NCBI RefSeq assembly: GCF_024172085.1
Contig: NZ_JAMZDZ010000001.1
Coordinates: 4,898,001 to 4,962,000, forward strand
Source: Hamadaea flava
GTDB lineage: Bacteria > Actinomycetota > Actinomycetes > Mycobacteriales > Micromonosporaceae
Reading direction: 5' to 3'
DNA length: 64,000 nucleotides
The translations under genes and the position numbers were made by a program. Shown here piece after piece: positions 33,746-42,332 of this stretch (the first letter of the stretch is position 1; the number at the start of each line of letters is the position of its first letter). The notes under the pieces are model-generated. The model worked only from the letters and a program-made list of their open reading frames with translations. It had not been told where the DNA came from and made no database searches.

Positions 33746-34522
33746 TCAGCTGGGTGTCCCGCGTTGCCAGCCTTGCTTGGCCGCCCGGACGAGCCGATCT
33801 TTCAGCTCCCGGGTGTGGCGGCGACTGACGGGCAGCTCAGCGCCGTCGACGACGACCACGTAGCCCGTGTTGGTCAGCCGTAGTTCACCTATAAGTCTGA
33901 TCTGCACCAGGTACGAACGGTGGATACGGACGAAGCCCGCGTCGGCCCAATGCTCGGCCAACGTCGCCAGCGGTACGCGTACCAGGTGGGAACCGCCCGC
34001 GGTGTGCAGCCGGGCGTAGTCGCCTTGCGCCTCGACCCAGCGGACGGCCGAGCGCGGCAGCATCTTCGTCACCCCGGCCAGCTCGACCGGGATCGAGACG
34101 TCCTCACCGGCGGGGACCGGTGGCGCGCCCGGGAGGACGAGCCGGGCGACGACCCGGCGGACGGACTCGGCGAGCCGGTCGGCCCGGATGGGCTTGCGGA
34201 CGTAGTCCACGACGCCCAGGTCGAAGGCGTCCACCGCCGCGTCGTCGTACGCGGTCACGAACACCACGGCGGGCGGCCGGGCGAACCGGCGCAGGACCCG
34301 GGCGAGTTCGAGCCCGTCGAGGCCGGGCATCCGAATGTCGAGGAAGACCGCGTCGACCTCGTGATCGCGCAGGATGCGCAACGCGTCGGTGGCGTCGGCG
34401 GCGGTGTGCAGGCGGGCGATGCGCGGGTCGGCGCGCAGCAGATAGGCCAGCTCGTCCAGGGCGGGCGGCTCGTCGTCGACCGCCAGTACGCGCAAGAAAG
34501 CGGGAACGTCGACAGAACTCAT
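33746..34522 (-). CDS. LytTR-family response regulator
   Basis: A 258-residue regulator. The receiver domain (about 8-125) has the phospho-acceptor Asp in DAVFLDIRMPG (near 60), Thr in FVTAYDDA and Lys in DYVRKPIR. A LytTR DNA-binding domain (about 150-255) includes VRWVEAQGDYARLH, FVRIHRSYLV and LPVSRRHTRELK. It overlaps the kinase gene by 4 bp (ATGA). LytTR regulators bind direct repeats upstream of target operons; the downstream symporter unit is the likely target. Confidence 0.93.
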   Translation of the reverse strand: MSSVDVPAFLRVLAVDDEPPALDELAYLLRADPRIARLHTAADATDALRILRDHEVDAVFLDIRMPGLDGLELARVLRRFARPPAVVFVTAYDDAAVDAFDLGVVDYVRKPIRADRLAESVRRVVARLVLPGAPPVPAGEDVSIPVELAGVTKMLPRSAVRWVEAQGDYARLHTAGGSHLVRVPLATLAEHWADAGFVRIHRSYLVQIRLIGELRLTNTGYVVVVDGAELPVSRRHTRELKDRLVRAAKQGWQRGTPS

Positions 34523-35748
34523 GCCGACACCCCCGGGTGGAACTTGGGGATGCGCAGGCTGACCTTCGTACCGGCACCCAGCGCGGTCTCCACGATCAGC
34601 CCGAACCGGTCGCCGAACACCGACCGGAGCCGCTCGTCCACGTTGGCCAGGCCGACATGCTGGCCCGCCTCACCCGTCTCACCGGCCTCGTCGGCCTCGT
34701 CGTCCTCGGTCAAGTGGTCACCGCCTCCGGGCCGCCTCGCCAGGACGGCCGGATCCATCCCGACACCGTCGTCCTCCACCGTGATGTGGCATTCCGAGCC
34801 CGCGTCCTCGGCCTCGATCCGCAGATTACCGACCCCGGGTTTGCGGGACAGCCCGTGGCGTACGGCGTTTTCGACGAGCGGTTGCAGGCAGAGGAACGGC
34901 AGGGTCACCGGCAGCACCTCGGGCGCGATCCGGAGGCGTACCTGGAGGCGGTCGCCGAACCGCGCGCGCTCGATGGTCAGGTAGCGGTCGATCGAACGCA
35001 GCTCCTCGGCCAGCGTCGTGAACTCGCCGTGTGCCCGGAACGAGTACCGGGTGAACTCGGCGAACTCCTCCAGCAGGTCCCGGGCCCGATCCGGGTCGGT
35101 ACGCACGAACGAGGCGATCGCGGTCAGCGCGTTGTAGATGAAATGCGGGCTGATCTGGGCGCGGAGGGCGCGTACCTCGGCCCGGGCGAGCCGGGCGCGG
35201 GACCGGTCCAGCTCGGCCAGCGCCAACTGGGCCGACACCCAGCGGCCGGTCTCCAGGGACGCCTGGACCAGGCCGGGCGCCGGGCGATCCGAGGTCACCG
35301 CGGCCAGCGCCGCGCGAGCGGTGACGCCGTCCCCGGTCAACGGCACGATCACCGCGCCGCGGACCGGGCAGTCGATCCGCTCGCAGGGCAGCTCCTCGAT
35401 CGTCAGCACAGCGGTACGCCCGGAGCGGATCCCGGTGCTCGCCGCCGCCACGAGCTGATCCGTGTGGTGGCCGCCGAGGCCGTCCAACGCGAGCTGCGTA
35501 CCGTCCTCGTAGAGGCCGAGACCGGCCGACCCGATCAGGGGACGGAGATGGCGTACCGCCCGGGTCGCCGAAGCTGGAGTGAGACCGGCCCGCAGCGGCT
35601 CCGCGGCCAGGCCCGCCGCGTGAAGCACCTGGTAGGTGGCCCGCTGGGCCGCCGTGGCGATACGCGGACGGCGACGCAGCCGGACCACCGCGCCCACCGC
35701 GAGCGCGAGCGCCAGGACCAGCGCGAGCGCGGCGAGAGCGGTGGGCAT
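34519..35748 (-). CDS. LytS-like sensor histidine kinase
   Basis: A 409-residue kinase with one N-terminal membrane helix (about 1-22), a GAF-like sensor region (about 45-190), then the His_kinase domain with ISPHFIYNAL (phospho-accepting His near 213) and an ATPase domain (LQPLVENAVRHGL, VEDDGVGMD, HVGLANVDERL). It is paired with the LytTR regulator by overlapping stop and start. Kinases of this type sense extracellular or cytosolic small molecules such as pyruvate or acetate. The ligand here is not known. Confidence 0.92.
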   Translation of the reverse strand: MPTALAALALVLALALAVGAVVRLRRRPRIATAAQRATYQVLHAAGLAAEPLRAGLTPASATRAVRHLRPLIGSAGLGLYEDGTQLALDGLGGHHTDQLVAAASTGIRSGRTAVLTIEELPCERIDCPVRGAVIVPLTGDGVTARAALAAVTSDRPAPGLVQASLETGRWVSAQLALAELDRSRARLARAEVRALRAQISPHFIYNALTAIASFVRTDPDRARDLLEEFAEFTRYSFRAHGEFTTLAEELRSIDRYLTIERARFGDRLQVRLRIAPEVLPVTLPFLCLQPLVENAVRHGLSRKPGVGNLRIEAEDAGSECHITVEDDGVGMDPAVLARRPGGGDHLTEDDEADEAGETGEAGQHVGLANVDERLRSVFGDRFGLIVETALGAGTKVSLRIPKFHPGVSA

Positions 35749-35761
35749 GCGCGCCGCGGAG

Positions 35762-37411
35762 CTAGTACGCGCCCTTGCGCGCGAAGACCACGCCGACCGT
35801 CCGCCACAGGATGGCCAGGTCGTAGGCGAGCGACCAGTTGTCCACGTAGTACAGATCCAGTCGCACCGCCTCCTCCCACGTGGTGTCGGAGCGGCCGGAG
35901 ACCTGCCAGAGCCCGGTCATGCCCGGGCGCACGAGCAGGCGGCGGCGGGCCGGTCCCTCGAAGTCGTCGTCGCCGGCCGGCAGCGGACGTGGCCCGACCA
36001 GGGACATCTCCCCGAGGATGACGTTGATGAGCTGTGGCAGCTCGTCGAGCGAGGAGGCCCGCAGGAAGCGCCCGATCGGCGTGACCCGGGGGTCGTCCTT
36101 CATCTTGAAGAGCAGGCCGTCGCTCTCGTTGAGGTCGACCAGGGTGGCCAGGCGTTCCTCGGCGTCGGTGTACATGGTCCGGAACTTCCAGACCCGGAAG
36201 AGGCGACCCTCGTGACCGATCCGCTTCTGCCGGAAGAAGATCGGGCCCGGGTCGGTGATCTTGATGGCCAGCCCGATGATCGCGAAGATCGGCAGCAGGG
36301 CGATGACGCCGAGGATGGCGCAGATCCGGTCCATCGCGTTCTTCGCCAGCAGCGAGACGCCGGACAGCGTCGGCTCCTCGACGTGCAGCAGCGGCAGGCC
36401 CTCGATCGGCCGGATGTGCACCCGGGGACCGGCGATGTCGGTGATCTGCGGCGCGACGACCAGGTCGACGCCGGAGCCCTCCAGCTCCCAGGCCAGCTCC
36501 CGCAGCTTGCCCGGCTCGGAGTTGGCCGAGCCGCAGATGGCGATGGTGTCCGCGCCGACCTCGTGGACCAGCCCGATGATGTTGCGATTCGTGTAGACCG
36601 GGATCGGGACTTGGGCCCGCCGAGCCGCTGACACGCCGTCGGTGAGGTGGATCGCCACCGGCTGGAGCCCGGCGGCCGGGCTGCGGGTGACGATCTTGTA
36701 GACGTAGAGCGTCTCCTGCAGCGTGCCGACCAGCAGCGTGCGGTGGTTGGCGTGCCGGATCCGCCGCCGGACGAAGTGCAACGCCCGGCGCGCGAGCCCG
36801 CGCAGGATGAGCATGTAGATCAGGGCGCCGAGGACGGCGGTCAGCACGGACCACCGGGACAGCAGGACGCGGAAACCGAAGGCGGCGACCGAGACGGTGG
36901 CCAGCACGGCCACCCCGGCTCGGACGACCCGTTTGAACTCGTCCGCCCCGATGCCGAGCCGGCGGCGGTCGTACGCCCCGTTGCCCCAGAGCAGGATGAG
37001 CCAGCAGAGCGGCAGGGCCACGTACGCGATCTCGGCGAAGAACGGCACGTTGAGGCCGGTGCTCGCCCGGGTCTCCCACCAGGTGACCGCGGTGTAGCTG
37101 CCCAGCGCGGCGGCGGCGTAGTCGAGGACGATCAGGATCAGGATGTAGGGCCGGTGCCATCGGGCAAGCCGGGGACGCGTACGCATCCAGACCGAGCGAG
37201 TGACGCCGTTGTATTTCTTCCGCGCGCCGTTCACCGCGGCGGCCCGGCGACCGGCACCGGTACGCGGCCCGCCATCGGCGGGCTGAGCTGCTGACTCTCC
37301 GGCAGGCGGGACCGTCGGAAGCTCTTGCGTCGGCTCCGACTCGATGCGTCCCGCGACCTCTGGAGGCTTCTTGAGACTCGTCGTCACCTCACCCGGGTCC
37401 TCCCGTGCCAC
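35762..37411 (-). CDS. Polyprenyl-phosphate glycosyl-1-phosphate transferase (WcaJ/CpsE-like)
   Basis: A 549-residue membrane enzyme that starts exopolysaccharide repeat units by moving sugar-1-phosphate onto undecaprenyl phosphate. After an acidic/Pro-rich N-terminus of about 85 residues there are four to five membrane helices (to about 215), a Rossmann-like CoA-binding-type domain (about 220-350) and the catalytic bacterial sugar transferase domain with RIGHEGRLFRVWKFRTM, SLDELPQLINVILGEMSLVGPRP and RPGMTGLWQVSGR. It reads from GTG 37411; a -10-like TATAGT lies at about 37483-37478 on the minus strand. The neighbouring GT4 and CDP-alcohol genes may act in the same envelope pathway. Confidence 0.92.
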   Translation of the reverse strand: MAREDPGEVTTSLKKPPEVAGRIESEPTQELPTVPPAGESAAQPADGGPRTGAGRRAAAVNGARKKYNGVTRSVWMRTRPRLARWHRPYILILIVLDYAAAALGSYTAVTWWETRASTGLNVPFFAEIAYVALPLCWLILLWGNGAYDRRRLGIGADEFKRVVRAGVAVLATVSVAAFGFRVLLSRWSVLTAVLGALIYMLILRGLARRALHFVRRRIRHANHRTLLVGTLQETLYVYKIVTRSPAAGLQPVAIHLTDGVSAARRAQVPIPVYTNRNIIGLVHEVGADTIAICGSANSEPGKLRELAWELEGSGVDLVVAPQITDIAGPRVHIRPIEGLPLLHVEEPTLSGVSLLAKNAMDRICAILGVIALLPIFAIIGLAIKITDPGPIFFRQKRIGHEGRLFRVWKFRTMYTDAEERLATLVDLNESDGLLFKMKDDPRVTPIGRFLRASSLDELPQLINVILGEMSLVGPRPLPAGDDDFEGPARRRLLVRPGMTGLWQVSGRSDTTWEEAVRLDLYYVDNWSLAYDLAILWRTVGVVFARKGAY

Positions 37412-37543
37412 GTTCGCCAGTCTTCCATTCCCGCCACCGAGACAGGGCTCACATGTGGTGGGGAGGAAGCCCGAGTCACTATACCGACGTTTGATGGGTG
37501 CGGAAGAGGGCTGATCATGCGGTGACTCTGAGTTCTCTGCACG

Positions 37544-38404
37544 TCACCTCAAGAGTTTGGACAACCGGCGGTCCGCGAGCGGCTTTCCGCCGGTCTGACA
37601 CGTCGGGCAATACTGCAGGCTGGAGTCGGCGAAAGAGACTTCCCGGACGGTGTCTCCGCAGATCGGGCAGGGCTGCCCGGTACGGCCGTGGACCCGCAAT
37701 CCGCCCTTCTTCTCGCCCTTCAAAGTGGCCGCCTTCTGCCCGACCGACCGGTTCACCGCGTCGGTGAGCGTGTCGAGCATCGCGTCGTAGAGCGCCTTGA
37801 GCTGTTCGTCGGTCAGCTTCCCGGTGAGCGCGTACGGCGACAGCTTCGCCACGTGCAGGATCTCGTCCGAGTACGCGTTGCCGACCCCGGCGATGATCTG
37901 CTGGTTCCGCAGGACGCCCTTGATCTGCCCGGACTGTTTGCGGACCAGCGCCGAGAACTCGTCCAGGGTGAGCCCGAGCGGCTCCGGCCCCAGCGACGCG
38001 ATCTGCGGCACGGACTGGGGGTCCTTGACGAGGTAGACGGCCAGCTTCTTCTGCGTGCCCGCCTCGGTCAGGTCGAAGCCGGACCCGTCGTCGAGGCGTA
38101 CGCGCAGCGCGATGGGGCTCTTGCCGGGCTTGAGCGGGGTGGCCGAGGTGAAGCTCTCCCGGTAGTGCAGCCAGCCCGCCCGGGCCAGGTGCGTCACCAG
38201 CATCAGGTCCTCGCCGAGCATGATCTCCAGGAACTTGCCCCGCCGGCCGGCGTCGGTGATCGTGCGGCCGGACGCCGCGCTCACCGGTGGATCGAACGTC
38301 TTCAGAGCACTGATGGCCGAGACTTCGACCCTGCTCACGGTATGGCCGACCGCGCGCTCGCGCAGGAAGGCGGCGAGCGCTTCGACTTCGGGCAGCTCTG
38401 GCAC
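37544..38404 (-). CDS. Fpg/Nei-family DNA glycosylase/AP lyase
   Basis: A 286-residue base-excision repair enzyme. The catalytic N-terminus PELPEVE (Pro as nucleophile after Met removal), the H2TH region (QIKGVLRNQQIIAGVGNAYSDEIL, about 165-188) and the C-terminal zinc finger (CPICG ... CPTCQTGGKPLADRRL) are all present. It removes oxidised bases and cleaves the abasic site. Specificity (Fpg versus Nei type) cannot be decided by eye. The GTG start is 6 nt after TAACTT, giving a leaderless mRNA divergent from the next gene, also leaderless. Confidence 0.92.
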   Translation of the reverse strand: MPELPEVEALAAFLRERAVGHTVSRVEVSAISALKTFDPPVSAASGRTITDAGRRGKFLEIMLGEDLMLVTHLARAGWLHYRESFTSATPLKPGKSPIALRVRLDDGSGFDLTEAGTQKKLAVYLVKDPQSVPQIASLGPEPLGLTLDEFSALVRKQSGQIKGVLRNQQIIAGVGNAYSDEILHVAKLSPYALTGKLTDEQLKALYDAMLDTLTDAVNRSVGQKAATLKGEKKGGLRVHGRTGQPCPICGDTVREVSFADSSLQYCPTCQTGGKPLADRRLSKLLR

Positions 38405-38439
38405 CCGTCCAAGTTACCCCGACCGATAAGGTTCCGAAG

Positions 38440-39384
38440 GTGACCGGTACGTGGAGACGGGGCTGGATCATCGCCGCCCTCGCCGTAGCGCTGGCTGCGC
38501 TGATGGCCCTGCACGCGTACATCCCGAACGGGGTGCGCAACCTCGGCAGCCTCCTGGAGACCTTCCTGCCCTGGCTCGGGCTCCCGATTCCGATCCTGGC
38601 CGGGTTGGCGGTCTACCGGCGCTCGGCGCCCGCCGGCATCGCCGTGCTGCTCCCGATCGTGGTCTGGCTCGCCCTGTTCGGCGAGATCGTCCTCCCGGCC
38701 AAGGGCGGCGGCCCGCACGATCTGCGGGTGGTCAGCAACAACGTGCTGGCCGGCAACGAGGATCCGGCCGCCACCAGCCGGCAGCTCGTCGCGGCCGACC
38801 CCGACGTCATCGGGTTGCAGGAGATCCCCTCGAACGCGGTCGCCGCGTACGAGGCGGAGCTGGCCTCGGCGTACCGGTATCACGTGGTCCGGGGGACGGT
38901 CGGACTGTGGAGCCGCTTTCCGATCACCGAGCCGAGCGCGGTCGACCTGCGGCTCGGCTGGGATCGGGCGCTGCGGGCGGTCGTCCACGCGCCGGCTGGG
39001 ACGATCGCGGTCTATGTGGCCCACATGCCGTCGGTCCGGGTCGACGTGGACCAGGGATTCACCGCCGACCAGCGGGACGACAGCGCGGAGGCGCTCGGCG
39101 AGGCGCTGTCGGCCGAGCGGAATCCCCGGGTCGTTCTGCTGGCCGACCTGAACGGCAGCGTCTACGACCGGGCGCTGGCCCCGATCACCGCCCAGCTGGA
39201 CTCCGCCCAGGCGGCCGCGGGCAGCGGGTTCGGGTTCAGCTGGCCGGCCGGCTTCCCGCTGGCCCGGATCGACCACGTCCTCATCCGGGGCGTGGACGTC
39301 GCGCACGCGTGGGTGCTCCCCGCGGACGGCAGCGACCACCGCCCGGTCGCGGCTGACCTCCGCCTCGCGAAGTCCACCGGGTAG
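38440..39384 (+). CDS. Membrane-anchored endonuclease/exonuclease/phosphatase-family protein
   Basis: A 314-residue protein. Three N-terminal membrane helices (to about 85) are followed by an extracytoplasmic EEP domain. Catalytic motifs are RVVSNNVLAG, GLQEIPSN (Glu metal ligand), VLLADLNGS and SDHRPVAADLR (terminal Asp-His). The outward location argues for a phosphoesterase acting on lipid head groups or extracellular nucleic acid rather than DNA repair. A leaderless start (TAAGGT, 7 nt before GTG) is seen. The GT4 gene follows within 11 bp. Confidence 0.88.
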   Translation: MTGTWRRGWIIAALAVALAALMALHAYIPNGVRNLGSLLETFLPWLGLPIPILAGLAVYRRSAPAGIAVLLPIVVWLALFGEIVLPAKGGGPHDLRVVSNNVLAGNEDPAATSRQLVAADPDVIGLQEIPSNAVAAYEAELASAYRYHVVRGTVGLWSRFPITEPSAVDLRLGWDRALRAVVHAPAGTIAVYVAHMPSVRVDVDQGFTADQRDDSAEALGEALSAERNPRVVLLADLNGSVYDRALAPITAQLDSAQAAAGSGFGFSWPAGFPLARIDHVLIRGVDVAHAWVLPADGSDHRPVAADLRLAKSTG

Positions 39385-39395
39385 CGTTGCGCACC

Positions 39396-40559
39396 GTGAA
39401 GGTCGTCGTCGCCCACAATCGCTACCGGTCGGACGCGCCGAGCGGCGAGAACATCATGGTCGACCTGGAGTCCGCGCAGCTGGCGGCGGCGGGCGTCGAG
39501 GTGGTCCCGTTCCAGCGTGACTCCGATGACATCCCGTCCCTGCCGGCCGTCCAGAAGGCAATGCTCCCGCTGTCGCCGATCTGGTCGCCGGCCTCCACCC
39601 GCGCGCTCGCCGATCTGCTGCGCCGCGAGCGGCCGGACGTCCTGCACCTCCACAATCCGTATCCGCTGCTGTCGCCGGGAGTGGTCCGGACCGCGCATCG
39701 CCACGGCGTGCCGGTGGTCCAGACCGTCCACAACTACCGACAGGTATGCGCACCGGGGCTGTACTTCAGGGACGGCCACGTCTGCACCGACTGCAAGGGC
39801 AAGGCCTTCGCGCTGCCGGCGATCCAGCACCGGTGCTACCGCGGCTCGGCCGCGCAGAGCGCGATCATGGCGACGACGCTGGCCGTCCACCGGGGCACCT
39901 GGCATTCCGTCGACCGCTACATCGCGTTGACCGAGAGCATCGCCGCCCATCTGCGGGACTACGGCATCCCGCCGGAGCGGATCGCCATCAAGCCGAACGC
40001 CGTCGAGGACCCCGGGCCTCCTGCGCCGGTGGGCGAGGGCGTCCTGTTCGCCGGGCGGCTGTCCCCGGAGAAGGGCCTGGGCATCCTGCTCGACGCCTGG
40101 CGCCGGACCGAGCCGGGGACGCTGGGCACGCTGCGTATCGCCGGGGACGGCGAGCTGCGGCCGCTGGCCGAGGCCGCCGCGGCCGAGCGGTCGGACGTCG
40201 ACTACCTGGGACCGCGCGATCGGGCGGGCGTACGCGAGCTGATGCGCGCGTCCGCGTTGGTCACGGTTCCGTCCACCTGGTTCGAGCCGCTCTCGACGGT
40301 GATCATCGAGGCGCTCGCCAACGGGCGTCCCGTCCTCGGCACCGCCCTGGGCGGCAGCCCGTACCTCATCGACTCGGCGGGCTGGGTCGTCGCGCCGACC
40401 GCCGACGCGCTCGCCGGAGTGCTGCCGCTCGCCGTCAAGGAAGCGGGTTCGCTGGCGCAGGGCGCGCGGGAGCGTTACCTGGCCAACTTCCATCCCGATG
40501 TGGTGACGAGCCGCCTCATCGACATCTACTCGTCCGTCGCCGGATCGCGGCGCGCCTAG
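39396..40559 (+). CDS. GT4-family glycosyltransferase
   Basis: A 387-residue GT-B glycosyltransferase. The N-terminal domain begins KVVVAHNRYRSDAPSGEN. The mid region HLHNPYPLLSPG and QTVHNYRQVC is typical of GT4, with an inserted Cys cluster (VCAPG...VCTDCKGK...HRCYRG). The C-terminal domain has FAGRLSPEKGLGILLDAW, then PSTWFEPLSTVIIEALANGRPVLGT, with the EX7E nucleotide-sugar motif. GTG 39396 is preferred over TTG 39387 because TAGCGT (39382-39387) lies 8 nt upstream. It likely extends a surface polysaccharide or glycolipid. Confidence 0.9.
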   Translation: MKVVVAHNRYRSDAPSGENIMVDLESAQLAAAGVEVVPFQRDSDDIPSLPAVQKAMLPLSPIWSPASTRALADLLRRERPDVLHLHNPYPLLSPGVVRTAHRHGVPVVQTVHNYRQVCAPGLYFRDGHVCTDCKGKAFALPAIQHRCYRGSAAQSAIMATTLAVHRGTWHSVDRYIALTESIAAHLRDYGIPPERIAIKPNAVEDPGPPAPVGEGVLFAGRLSPEKGLGILLDAWRRTEPGTLGTLRIAGDGELRPLAEAAAAERSDVDYLGPRDRAGVRELMRASALVTVPSTWFEPLSTVIIEALANGRPVLGTALGGSPYLIDSAGWVVAPTADALAGVLPLAVKEAGSLAQGARERYLANFHPDVVTSRLIDIYSSVAGSRRA

Positions 40560-40600
40560 GCGCTCGGCCGGCCCAGCTGGGCCGGGTCAGCTCGGCCGGC

Positions 40601-41278
40601 TCAGCTCGGCTGGTACGCCTTGCGCGCCGTGAAGGCGATGCTGGCGAGCAGGAATCCGCCGTTGACGAAGGTGAACGCGGCGGCGTACCAGACGGCCCAG
40701 TCGGCCTGGATCGCCAGGACGAGCCCGGCGAGCAGGAACACCACGCCGGGGTCGCGGACCAGCTTGACCACCCGGACGGGCAGCGATTGCGACGGCATCA
40801 TCGAGTCCGCGTTCGGGCCGGACTGGAGCACGCTCGTGATGAGGTTGACCATCCAGGTCCCGGCGAACATGGTGAGCAGCCAGACCGGCGCGTCCGAGCG
40901 GGCCGCCGCCACCGCCGAGATCGCCGTGACGAGGGCGATCTGGGAGGCCACGTCACAGAGGATGTCGATGCGGGCGCCGGCGGCCGAGCGCTGGCCGGTG
41001 ACCCGGGCGAGCTGACCGTCCGAGCAGTCCAGCACGTACGCCACCTGCCAACCGACCAGGGCGAGGACGCCGATCCAGCCGGCCCAGGAGTCGGCGCGCA
41101 GCACGACGATCACCGAGACGGCCAGCCCGACGAGCAGGTTGGCCAGCGTCAGCGTCGTCGGCCGGAGGCCGGCCCGGGAGGCCGCGTACGCCGTCGCCGC
41201 GCCCAGGCGCTGGCTGACGGCCTCAGAGAACAGCCCGCCACCGCGGTTGACCTGGTAGAAGTCACGGACGGACGGCAT
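40601..41278 (-). CDS. CDP-alcohol phosphotransferase
   Basis: A 225-residue membrane enzyme with about six helices. The complete family motif D-x2-DG-x2-AR-x8-G-x3-D-x3-D is present as DCSDGQLARVTGQRSAAGARID...D (near 83-108). It transfers a phospho-head group from a CDP-alcohol to an acceptor alcohol. Its start overlaps the upstream dehydrogenase by 17 bp. The gene order nucleotidyltransferase, dehydrogenase, phosphotransferase suggests that the CDP-alcohol is made by its two partners. Acceptor and product are unknown. Confidence 0.92.
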   Translation of the reverse strand: MPSVRDFYQVNRGGGLFSEAVSQRLGAATAYAASRAGLRPTTLTLANLLVGLAVSVIVVLRADSWAGWIGVLALVGWQVAYVLDCSDGQLARVTGQRSAAGARIDILCDVASQIALVTAISAVAAARSDAPVWLLTMFAGTWMVNLITSVLQSGPNADSMMPSQSLPVRVVKLVRDPGVVFLLAGLVLAIQADWAVWYAAAFTFVNGGFLLASIAFTARKAYQPS

Positions 41279-42332
41279 CGACGTAGTCCTCCACCAGGGT
41301 GCGCAGCTTGGCCCGCGACATCGTAGCGCCCACGCCCAGGTGTTCCAGGATCGTGTAGCGCTCGGGCCGGGTCTTGGGGGCGAACTCGGCGACCTCGACG
41401 AAGTCGTCCAGCGACAGGCCCAGGTCGGCGGGGAGCCGGGGGAGCCCGTGCCGGGCGAGCACCCTCGACATCTGCTGGAAGCGGGACTGGTCGCCGCGCA
41501 GGAAGGTGCAGAAGAGACCGCCGAGACCGACCTGCTCGCCGTGGCTGCCGTGCCCCGGCTTCAGGATGTTCATCGAGTGCGAGATCTCGTGGCAGCCGCC
41601 GCTGGCCGGGCGCGACGTGCCGGCAACCGCCATCGACAGCCCCGCCATGATGAGACCCTCGGCCAAGGTGATCAGGTACCCGTCGTCGGTGATCGAACCG
41701 GGATGGTTGATCAGCGCCTCGGCACTCGATCGGGCCATGGCCACCGCGAGGCCGTCGATCGGTTCGCCGGTCTCCCGGGCGGACAGCTCCCAGTCGGCGA
41801 CCGCGCTGATCTTGCAGAGCACGTCCCCGATGCCCGCCTTGGTCTGGCTGTCCGGCCCGGACTCGACGAAGTCCAGGTCGACGAAGACCGCCAGCGGGAT
41901 GTGCACGCCGTAGGACGGGCGCGCCCCGTCATGGTCGAGGGTGGCGGTCGGGGAGGCGATCCCGTCGTTGGCCAGGCTCGTCGCGACGGTCACCATCGGC
42001 AGCCCATAGCGGGTGGCGGCGTACTTGGTGGTGTCGACGGTCTTGCCACCGCCGATGCCCACCACCGCGTCGACGCTCAGGTTGCGCAGCTGCGTACCCA
42101 GCTCTAGTGCGGACTCGAGAGTGCCGCCGGTGACGTGGAGGATCTGCGCGTTCTTGAGGGTCGGCGCGATCAGCTCGGCGATCTTCTCGCCCTGCCCGGG
42201 GCCGACGACGATGGCGACCTCACCGTTGGCGGACACCCGGCCGTCGGCGAGCAGCTTGCCGAGGCTGGCCACGGCACCCCGGCGGACGTCGATGGTCAGC
42301 GGCGCCTGGACCGAACGGGTCAGTAGCGGCAT
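41262..42332 (-). CDS. Glycerol-1-phosphate dehydrogenase-like (iron-containing ADH family)
   Basis: A 356-residue NAD(P)-dependent metal enzyme of the G1PDH/AraM, glycerol dehydrogenase and DHQ synthase superfamily. The nucleotide-binding site is GIGGGKTVDTTKYAA. Metal ligands are present: Asp in AGIGDVL, His in GGCHEISHSMN, His in GHGSHGEQVGLG. The expected reaction is reduction of a ketose phosphate such as dihydroxyacetone phosphate to a polyol phosphate. ATG 42332 is used because the longer ORF start lacks conservation. It overlaps both neighbours (13 and 17 bp). Confidence 0.88.
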   Translation of the reverse strand: MPLLTRSVQAPLTIDVRRGAVASLGKLLADGRVSANGEVAIVVGPGQGEKIAELIAPTLKNAQILHVTGGTLESALELGTQLRNLSVDAVVGIGGGKTVDTTKYAATRYGLPMVTVATSLANDGIASPTATLDHDGARPSYGVHIPLAVFVDLDFVESGPDSQTKAGIGDVLCKISAVADWELSARETGEPIDGLAVAMARSSAEALINHPGSITDDGYLITLAEGLIMAGLSMAVAGTSRPASGGCHEISHSMNILKPGHGSHGEQVGLGGLFCTFLRGDQSRFQQMSRVLARHGLPRLPADLGLSLDDFVEVAEFAPKTRPERYTILEHLGVGATMSRAKLRTLVEDYVDAVRP

